A DNA stretch of 5,524 nt from NCBI GenBank assembly GCA_934699305.1, contig CAKUWM010000209.1, positions 1 through 5,524 of the forward strand, given 5' to 3'. Below the pieces are notes generated by a model. That model searched no databases, had not been told where the DNA came from, and saw nothing but the letters and a program-made list of their open reading frames with translations. This DNA is from an uncultured Saprospiraceae bacterium. GTDB taxonomy: Bacteria > Bacteroidota > Bacteroidia > Chitinophagales > Saprospiraceae. Position numbers and translations under genes: made by a program. This document shows positions 1 to 4,550 of this stretch, piece after piece. Numbering within the stretch: position 1 is the stretch's first letter; each line of letters begins with the position of its first letter.

Positions 1-1
1 A

Positions 2-619
2 GGATTAAATATTATTACAAATCTTCTAGAAGAGACAACTGAAGATATAAATGAAGGCATAGATAATCTTTTGTTTTTACGTTTTTATTTAAAAAGAAAC
101 ATTATAGAACATAATCACTCTACCTTATCAATTACGGCATCATCAAGATATTTTAAATCGAAAAAGAAATATAATATTGGCGAATGGGATATCTCACCTT
201 ATCTTAACTTCCTTCCCGAAAATTTTGTTAGAAAAGAAGATGAATTTTATATTTACGATTTTTTAAAACTATCGTCTAATCCAGCTTGGGACATTTTTAA
301 GAAAGTTGAATCTCACTATTTGGATTCTTATTATGAATACAAACTTATTAGGAATGACAACCTTATTATATACTTAGAGCTATTAAACAATGAAAAAATA
401 AACGAATTATCTTTTGATACTAATAATTCTATGCATTGGAATGTTTTGTGTTTTTGCAACAAAAGAGTTGTATCAATCGATGATATTTCATTATCTCTGA
501 AAATGAACAGAAAAGAAGCCGAAAATATATTAATAGCTTTAAATAAAGAAGGACTGCTTTATTCCAGTGTTCAATATGAAGAGAATGTTACAATTATAAA
601 TACAGACTTTATATATTAA
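2..619 (+). CDS. C-terminal part of a larger protein with a PqqD/RRE-like end, possibly a RiPP maturation enzyme (5' end outside window)
   Basis: The frame is open from base 2 to the TAA at 617-619, giving 205 visible residues with no start codon, so the true start lies before the window. The TTG at 71 is just an in-frame leucine codon inside this longer frame. I do not recognise visible residues 1-105. Residues ~111-187 look like a PqqD-type RiPP recognition element: three short beta-stretches (YEYKLIR, NLIIYLELL, KINELSF), then a helix around MHWNVLCFC, a segment like VSIDDISLSL, and a helix ending in LNKEGLLY. Such winged-helix domains bind precursor leaders and are often fused to the C-terminus of RiPP enzymes, including B12-binding radical SAM maturases; that assignment is inference. 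The gene ends 12 bases before the next one and probably shares its operon. Base composition is very AT-rich (25% GC in bases 121-180 by hand count). The reading frame is secure; the function is a moderate-to-low confidence guess. Confidence 0.72.
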   Translation, partial: GLNIITNLLEETTEDINEGIDNLLFLRFYLKRNIIEHNHSTLSITASSRYFKSKKKYNIGEWDISPYLNFLPENFVRKEDEFYIYDFLKLSSNPAWDIFKKVESHYLDSYYEYKLIRNDNLIIYLELLNNEKINELSFDTNNSMHWNVLCFCNKRVVSIDDISLSLKMNRKEAENILIALNKEGLLYSSVQYEENVTIINTDFIY

Positions 620-631
620 TTGTAGTAAAAA

Positions 632-1375
632 ATGGGAAGAGCGAAACTTGTAACCATAAAATTCTTTATTCTCTTGATCGGTTTTTGCATTTGTAGTTTA
701 CCGATTCATCCACAAGAAACTGAAGTTGATTCTGTCAATTACCCCATTTTGTTGCACCCCAACTTTCCTTTAAGTCTTCATGACCAAATGATACAAAACT
801 TGATCAAATCTTCAATGGAAACTAAATCATCTTTGCCTTTAAGTTTTACATTACAATACGAAAAACCTAAATACAATATTTCAACATATCATCTGAATCT
901 GGATAAAAATTCTCTTTTACATTATCCGGTATTCCACTTCGGTGAAAATAGTATGGTACACATGTCTCGTACGAATGATTTAATGCCCGGTATGGCAGAT
1001 GTTAATAATATTAACCTAGGGATAAAAATGCAGCCTACCGAAGGTTGGTATATTGATATTAGTAATTCAGCTTATAAATATCGCGACTTTACCGGTATTT
1101 ATAACGATTACACCATTAACGCATCTTCCTACATTTCTCTTTCCGATAATTTTGGAATAAATGTATATGGCCGTTATTCAACTCAAGCGATGCACAATAC
1201 AAATGCAGGTTCCATCCCATATTCACCATTCGCGCCATATTCTTATTTCGGCGGAAGTTTAGAGTACAAAATAACTGATAGGTTCGGAATTGAGGTTGGA
1301 ATGTTGCGTCAATATAACACTTGGAGACGGAAATGGGAGAATGTTTATTTTGCAGCACCTAAATTTTATAAATAA
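632..1375 (+). CDS. Exported hypothetical protein, probable small outer-membrane beta-barrel
   Basis: This 247-residue protein belongs to no family I can name. Residues 1-~28 form a signal peptide: basic start (MGRAKLVTIK), hydrophobic core (FFILLIGFCICSL), and probable cleavage around PIHPQE. Cys19 and Cys21 do not sit in a convincing lipobox, so I do not call it a lipoprotein. From about residue 126 to the end the chain consists of alternating polar/hydrophobic stretches rich in Tyr, Phe and Gly with short turns (INLGIKMQ, WYIDISNSAY, GINVYGRYS, FGGSLEYKI, FGIEVGML), as expected of outer-membrane beta-strands. Residues 30-120 are less regular and contain MPGMADVNN at 118-126. It begins 12 bases after the preceding stop and ends 12 bases before the next outer-membrane gene, so the three are probably co-transcribed. 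Its partner may be the larger barrel that follows. The start is the only sensible ATG before the signal peptide; no Shine-Dalgarno motif is visible, which is usual in this phylum. Confidence 0.8.
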   Translation: MGRAKLVTIKFFILLIGFCICSLPIHPQETEVDSVNYPILLHPNFPLSLHDQMIQNLIKSSMETKSSLPLSFTLQYEKPKYNISTYHLNLDKNSLLHYPVFHFGENSMVHMSRTNDLMPGMADVNNINLGIKMQPTEGWYIDISNSAYKYRDFTGIYNDYTINASSYISLSDNFGINVYGRYSTQAMHNTNAGSIPYSPFAPYSYFGGSLEYKITDRFGIEVGMLRQYNTWRRKWENVYFAAPKFYK

Positions 1376-1387
1376 TCTAACAAAGAT

Positions 1388-3751
1388 ATGCTGAGTCGAA
1401 TTTTTTTTTCGTTGATTTTATTAGTTGGAAGTTTATCTGCATTTTCTCAAATTACAGGCACTGTAACCAATTTATATTCCCGACCTGTTGAGTTTGCAAA
1501 TGTGGCTTTGTACGAACTGCCCGATACCCTATTAATAAAATATGGAGCTGTAACTGACAGCACGGGCTTTTACCGCTTTTCAGAAACAATTCCAGCGGGA
1601 AATTATAAACTCCGTGTGTCTTTTTTAGGATTTAAAACAGCAGCGACCTATATTCAGCTCAACGAGCAAAATAAAAATGAAGAGTATGATTTTACATTAC
1701 AGCCCGATGAAACAGTGTTGAATGAATTGGTAGTGGAAGGACAACGTCCCGCAATGAAGGCGGAAGCAGGAAAGCTCACCTATCATATTCTAACATTATT
1801 GAAAGGCAAACCAGTAACTAACGCTTACGACGCATTAAAAGAAATACCCGGTGTTATAGAGCAAAACGGACAAATAGCTCTTATTGGTACGAGTGATCTG
1901 ACAATTTTGTTGAACGGACAGAAAACGTCGATGACTTATACCCAGCTTATGACACTTTTACGCAGTATTCCATTATCGATGATAGAAGAAGTGGAGATTA
2001 TGTATAGTGCACCACCACAATACAACATCCGTGGAGCAGCTATTAATGTGATTTTGAGACAACAAGTCGGCGAAGATGAACCAAGTATATGGCAGGGCGA
2101 AATCACAAGTGAATACCGCCAGCGCACGCATGCAAGCGGAACCGGACGTGCAAGCATGATATACCGGGGTATGAGCACAGTAGTTGATGCGTTGTATTCT
2201 TACGGAAATTACAAGACTTTCAATGCTGAAGAACTTAAGGCAGAGCACGTGCTAAGCGGCTCTATATACAACATACAACAGCATAGCGAAGGGATTAACA
2301 AGTATCAAAGCCACAACGTGCGAATGGCGCTCCAACACACGTTTAATAATAAAGATAAGACGAGTATTTCTTACACAGGAATATTTGATAACACAGCTTC
2401 AACTAGGACCGCTTCAACTGATATTTCGGGTTCGATAACCGATACTAAAACCGGTTCAACCGGTCCATCATCTTTGCACAACATAAAAGCCGATTATTTA
2501 GCTCATTCCGGATTACACGTGGGAGCAGATTACACCCTGTACGATGACGAATCGGATTATTCCCTCGAAAACGTCCCTCAAACTTCTTCAGCGCCTGCCA
2601 ATAAACTTTCGTATCAATCAAAGCAGGAAGTGCGACGGGTTCTGTTTTATGCCAATCAGTCGCATCGGCTCAAAAACAGTTGGAGTGTGAATTACGGCCT
2701 AAATTACTCGGGTGCTGATACAAAAAACCGTTCGGATGCCATAAAAGACAGCTTAGAGTTTGAAGATGCTACTTTCAACTCACAGCATCAAGAACGTATC
2801 TGGAATTTTTTTGGTGGATTTTCTAAATCGTTTTCCGAAAAGCTATCGATGCAGATATCATTGTCCGCTGAATATTATCATGCCACAGAAACATCCGGTA
2901 ATATTAAAAGCACGCTTTGGGATAATGTTGCCTGGTTCCCAACGCTTAACGTCAGTTACAATGTATCTCCCAATCATATTTTTCAACTCGCCATATCGTC
3001 AGATAAAACCTATCCATCATATTGGAGTTTAAATCCCAGTGTGTATTATTTTAGTTCATATGGAGTTACTTACGGAAATCCGCGTTTACGTCCGATGAGA
3101 AATTACAGCATGGGCTTAACATATATTTATAAACAAAAATATGTCATCCGCCCATACGTAAACTACATTCCTGATTATTTTGTGCAATTACCTTACCAGT
3201 CAAGGGAAAAATTACAACAGGAATTTATGGAACAAAACTACACATTTCGTCAAAACATTGGTTTGTTAGGGGTTGTGCCATTCAAGATAGGAGATCGTAT
3301 TTCGTCGCGATTGGTGGCTAACGTAGTGTATTGGCACGAAAAAGACGATGAGTTCTTTGATATTTCGTTCGACAGAAAAACTGTTATGGGTGTTTTTCAG
3401 ATGAATCACGATATTATATTATCTGTCAAGCCCGACCTAAAAATGAATATTTCGGGATATGTAACAACGCCTACCGGCATTCAGGGAATTTACGATTTAG
3501 GTGTTTCGGGTGATCTTTCTTCGGGAATTACGTGGACTTTTGATAAACAACGCGCTGAAATAATATTGAAGGCTGACGATATTTTCAATGCTAGAACCCC
3601 TATTGCCTCCATTGATTACAAAGGGCAGAAAAGTTCATTGAATGCTTTTCGTGATACACGTTCGATTTCAGTTTCGTTTGTTTACCGTTTTGGAGGTTAT
3701 AAGGATATCGAACGTAAAGAAGTAGACACGTCACGATTTGGAACAAAATAG
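1388..3751 (+). CDS. TonB-receptor-like outer-membrane beta-barrel protein (CarboxypepD_reg-like / plug / OMP_b-brl_3 type)
   Basis: The 787-residue protein has a clean signal peptide (residues 1-20, cleavage after SAFS, mature protein starting QITGTV). Residues 21-105 match a carboxypeptidase-regulatory-like domain (ITGTVTN, VEFANVALYEL, GFYRFSETIPAGNYKLRVSFLGF). The linker ELVVEGQRP (113-121) precedes a plug-like domain at about 129-224 (YDALKEIPGV, LTILLNGQ, IEEVEIMYSAPPQYN, GAAINVILR). From ~235 on come the repeated amphipathic, aromatic-rich strands of a large barrel, ending SISVSFVYRFGGY and a short polar tail. Length and domain order fit the ~750-930-residue outer-membrane beta-barrel family related to TonB receptors. 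It is shorter than a SusC protein and no SusD gene follows. Such proteins sit in the outer membrane and take up or pass a ligand; the ligand here is unknown. Position next to RiPP genes suggests a role in peptide passage or immunity, which is inference. Its GC content is visibly higher than that of the first and last genes of the window. Confidence 0.93.
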   Translation: MLSRIFFSLILLVGSLSAFSQITGTVTNLYSRPVEFANVALYELPDTLLIKYGAVTDSTGFYRFSETIPAGNYKLRVSFLGFKTAATYIQLNEQNKNEEYDFTLQPDETVLNELVVEGQRPAMKAEAGKLTYHILTLLKGKPVTNAYDALKEIPGVIEQNGQIALIGTSDLTILLNGQKTSMTYTQLMTLLRSIPLSMIEEVEIMYSAPPQYNIRGAAINVILRQQVGEDEPSIWQGEITSEYRQRTHASGTGRASMIYRGMSTVVDALYSYGNYKTFNAEELKAEHVLSGSIYNIQQHSEGINKYQSHNVRMALQHTFNNKDKTSISYTGIFDNTASTRTASTDISGSITDTKTGSTGPSSLHNIKADYLAHSGLHVGADYTLYDDESDYSLENVPQTSSAPANKLSYQSKQEVRRVLFYANQSHRLKNSWSVNYGLNYSGADTKNRSDAIKDSLEFEDATFNSQHQERIWNFFGGFSKSFSEKLSMQISLSAEYYHATETSGNIKSTLWDNVAWFPTLNVSYNVSPNHIFQLAISSDKTYPSYWSLNPSVYYFSSYGVTYGNPRLRPMRNYSMGLTYIYKQKYVIRPYVNYIPDYFVQLPYQSREKLQQEFMEQNYTFRQNIGLLGVVPFKIGDRISSRLVANVVYWHEKDDEFFDISFDRKTVMGVFQMNHDIILSVKPDLKMNISGYVTTPTGIQGIYDLGVSGDLSSGITWTFDKQRAEIILKADDIFNARTPIASIDYKGQKSSLNAFRDTRSISVSFVYRFGGYKDIERKEVDTSRFGTK

Positions 3752-3755
3752 TAAT

Positions 3756-3824
3756 ATGAAACGAGCATCTAAATCATTTACACACATGATAATGATTAAA
3801 GCGAGTTCCATACGATACATTTGA
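3756..3824 (+). CDS. Possible 22-codon leader peptide (very uncertain)
   Basis: An ATG four bases after the barrel-gene stop opens a 22-residue frame (starts MKRASKSF, ends SSIRYI) with TGA at 3822-3824. Its last codons run through the left arm of the 3806-3850 inverted repeat and it stops in the loop, an arrangement seen in translation-coupled attenuators. The length is easily reached by chance, and there is no codon bias or conservation evidence, so this is listed only because of its position. Confidence 0.15.
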   Translation: MKRASKSFTHMIMIKASSIRYI

Positions 3825-3850
3825 AAATAAATAATTTTAATCGTATGGAA
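3806..3850. repeat. Perfect 11-bp inverted repeat downstream of the barrel gene
   Basis: TTCCATACGAT at 3806-3816 is exactly complementary to ATCGTATGGAA at 3840-3850, with a 23-base AT-rich spacer. As RNA it forms an 11-bp hairpin, about 55 bases after the barrel stop codon. No T-run follows, so it is not a classical intrinsic terminator. It could be a 3'-end stabiliser, half of a switching structure, or a protein-binding palindrome. A third copy of the core (ATACGAT, 3861-3867) follows. Confidence 0.6.
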
Positions 3851-3867
3851 TTGTGAAATTATACGAT
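3840..3867 (+). promoter_or_regulatory. Alternative stem competing with the 3806-3850 hairpin
   Basis: ATCGTAT (3840-3846) also pairs perfectly with ATACGAT (3861-3867), a 7-bp stem that two G-U pairs can extend, around a loop of at most 14 bases. Because 3840-3846 is also the right arm of the longer inverted repeat, the two hairpins exclude each other. This is the geometry of an attenuator or antiterminator, but no terminator-like U-run accompanies either form, so function is unproven. Confidence 0.35.
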
Positions 3868-3889
3868 GTAAGTGATATTTTTCAATTTG
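3851..3889 (+). promoter_or_regulatory. Weak candidate Bacteroidota-type promoter for the precursor transcript
   Basis: The phylum's sigma-ABfr consensus has TTTG near -33 and TAnnTTTG near -7. TTG at 3851-3853 stands 22 bases before TATTTTTC (3876-3883), which matches the -7 element except for its last base. TCAATTTG (3882-3889) is another one-mismatch match. If used, the precursor mRNA would have a leader of roughly 385-395 bases. Both matches are imperfect and could arise by chance in AT-rich DNA. Confidence 0.22.
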
Positions 3890-3901
3890 GATAACTTAAA
3901 T

Positions 3902-4081
3902 GAAAACAAAACCGCCGCAACCGGCGCCAAAAAATCCGCTGCCCACCTTTGTACCGCAAAGCACAAAGCGCAGGAGCGGAAAGCCTCCCTTGCAAGGAGC
4001 AAGCCCTTTCTTTAAAATTGACATTTACTTTCCGCCTTGGAGCGGAAAAGAAAGCGAGGGGTTGAAGGCGTTGCAAAAGTA
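3902..4081 (-). ncRNA. Candidate minus-strand small RNA in the GC-rich element (speculative)
   Basis: On the minus strand TACTTTTG (plus bases 4081-4074) exactly matches the TAnnTTTG -7 element of Bacteroidota promoters, though I find no good TTTG at -33. About 150 bases further, the minus strand reads CGCCG-GTTG-CGGCG (plus 3926-3913) followed by a T-rich stretch GTTTTGTTTT, which has the form of an intrinsic terminator. Together they would bound a transcript of about 165-170 bases. The same region carries a 76-codon minus-strand frame without recognisable features. No direct evidence of transcription is available from sequence. Confidence 0.25.
3973..4048 (+). repeat. Direct repeat GGAGCGGAAA (two copies) with shared complementary segment
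   Basis: GGAGCGGAAA occurs at 3973-3982 and again at 4039-4048. Between them CTTTCCGC (4028-4035) can pair with the first copy (8 bp, 3976-3983) or, as TTTCCGC, with the second (7 bp, 4042-4048, six-base loop CTTGGA). The two pairings cannot form together. This is either a small RNA switch-like fold or the internal symmetry of a dispersed intergenic repeat. Confidence 0.5.
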
Positions 4082-4092
4082 CTAAAAAAAAA

Positions 4093-4137
4093 CGGTAATA
4101 TCCATAGCTCACGAGATTGAGATAATGAATATTGCCG
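4093..4137 (+). promoter_or_regulatory. Hairpin 1 in the leader of the precursor gene
   Basis: CGGTAATAT (4093-4101) pairs over nine positions with ATATTGCCG (4129-4137), with one G-U pair. Inside it CTCA (4108-4111) pairs with TGAG (4118-4121) around a six-base loop. An A9 run (4084-4092) lies just before it. No U-run follows, so it is not a terminator; it reads as a structured element of a 5' leader. It matches no riboswitch class that I recognise. Confidence 0.42.
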
Positions 4138-4178
4138 GAAGCCGCCGAAAGTGAAAAGAAGTAACGAGTAGGACGGTG

Positions 4179-4214
4179 CAGTAATTTCCTCCGAGAATAA
4201 TCATCGGATTACTG
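4179..4214 (+). promoter_or_regulatory. Hairpin 2 in the leader of the precursor gene
   Basis: CAGTAAT (4179-4185) pairs with ATTACTG (4208-4214). After a one-sided five-base bulge (TTCCT), CCGA (4191-4194) pairs with TCGG (4204-4207) around a nine-base loop. The stem thus has 11 Watson-Crick pairs and ends 67 bases before the precursor ATG. It could regulate translation or protect the mRNA. No known RNA family is recognised. Confidence 0.45.
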
Positions 4215-4281
4215 TATAAATCAGCAAGGACGCGGATTCGAAAAGCGAGATGAGTAGAGAAAGAAATAAAGCAAAATAAAA

Positions 4282-4482
4282 ATGGAATTTACCGATAAAA
4301 TTCATTTAGAAATTACTCCATTAACAAAAACAGAACAAGATCAATTGACAGGAGGCTTTGTTAGCTCTCAAATTAAAAGTGAGGCTGAAGGGGTACGCAA
4401 TGGCAATTGTTCGGACGCAAGTTCTTGGTTTAATGGTAATTGCGGATGCAATGCATGTCAACCGGCACAAAAAGTTGAATAA
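4282..4482 (+). CDS. RiPP precursor peptide, Gly-Gly leader, GG-Bacteroidales natural-product-precursor type
   Basis: The product is 66 residues. Residues 1-25 form a leader with the pattern of Bacteroidales Gly-Gly precursors: acidic/hydrophobic start, then PLTKTEQDQLTGG, with Gly24-Gly25 as the probable cleavage site. The predicted core is residues 26-66 (41 residues). Its first part (FVSSQIKSEAEGVR) has no Cys; its second part holds all four: Cys43, Cys54, Cys56 and Cys59, in the context NGNC...NGNCGCNAC, then a polar tail QPAQKVE. The gene is followed after 68 bases by a radical SAM enzyme on the same strand, the usual arrangement of precursor and maturase. The start fits the leader pattern and is preceded by an A-rich stretch (gcaaaataaaa) typical of the phylum. 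The modified product is unknown: Cys-based thioether cross-links are plausible for a SPASM-type enzyme, but this is inference. The leader peptidase/exporter is not in the window. Confidence 0.85.
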   Translation: MEFTDKIHLEITPLTKTEQDQLTGGFVSSQIKSEAEGVRNGNCSDASSWFNGNCGCNACQPAQKVE

Positions 4483-4499
4483 AAATTATAATAATTGAA

Positions 4500-4530
4500 A
4501 AAGAGGGGAGAGGAGTTCTCTTCCCTCTTT
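4500..4530 (+). terminator. 13-bp hairpin between precursor and maturase (attenuator or processing signal)
   Basis: AAAGAGGGGAGAG (4500-4512) pairs with CTCTTCCCTCTTT (4518-4530), thirteen pairs including one G-U (4508-4522), with loop GAGTT. It begins 18 bases after the precursor stop and ends 20 bases before the maturase ATG. On the plus strand only TTT at the base of the stem follows, so termination would be partial at best. It probably stabilises the precursor mRNA or limits read-through, giving more peptide than enzyme. On the minus strand a T5 run follows, but no minus-strand gene is seen. Confidence 0.7.
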
Positions 4531-4550
4531 CTGAATAAAATAGCATCAAT

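Larger units (their letters stand above)
3752..4281. other. 530-base structured intergenic region / long leader of the precursor gene
   Basis: No convincing protein gene lies between the barrel gene and the precursor gene. The region divides into three. Bases 3752-3899 are AT-rich and carry a three-copy alternating ATACGAT motif able to form two competing hairpins. Bases 3900-4082 are GC-rich (92 of 180 bases G or C in 3901-4080 by hand count, about 51%) with several short stems. Bases 4084-4281 start with an A9 run and hold two longer hairpins, then an A-rich ribosome-loading stretch. Two overlapping frames cross the GC-rich part, 61 codons at 3900-4085 (+) and 76 codons at 3882-4112 (-). 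Neither has a recognisable domain or signal peptide, and they overlap almost completely on opposite strands. A non-coding or repetitive element is more likely, but a small Pro/Lys-rich protein on the plus strand cannot be excluded. Confidence 0.6.

Noticed and set aside
71..73. TTG as the start codon of the first gene
   Set aside because: The same frame is open back to base 2 with protein-like sequence, so the TTG is an internal leucine codon of a gene that begins before the window.
1116..1358. 80-codon minus-strand frame
   Set aside because: It lies wholly inside the 632-1375 gene, shows no domain or signal and reads as antisense of beta-strand coding sequence.
1936..2248. Two overlapping minus-strand frames of 80 and 91 codons
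   Set aside because: Both lie inside the large barrel gene; they are Cys-rich and low in protein-like features, as expected of antisense translation.
2450..2464. Near-perfect palindrome ACCGGTT-C-AACCGGT
   Set aside because: It is inside the barrel gene, where it encodes a Gly/Ser/Thr-rich loop, and nothing suggests regulation from within the gene.
2760..3032. 90-codon plus-strand frame
   Set aside because: It overlaps the barrel gene in another frame without a ribosome-loading context or recognisable features.
3816..3823. TACATTTG, an exact match to the Bacteroidota -7 promoter element
   Set aside because: No TTG or TTTG is found at the expected distance upstream, and the site lies inside the 3806-3850 inverted repeat; a chance match is likely in AT-rich DNA.
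4500..4530. Classical rho-independent terminator for the precursor gene
   Set aside because: The stem is strong but on the plus strand it is followed by CTGAATAAAA, not a U-run, and the maturase gene follows at once, so full termination is unlikely.
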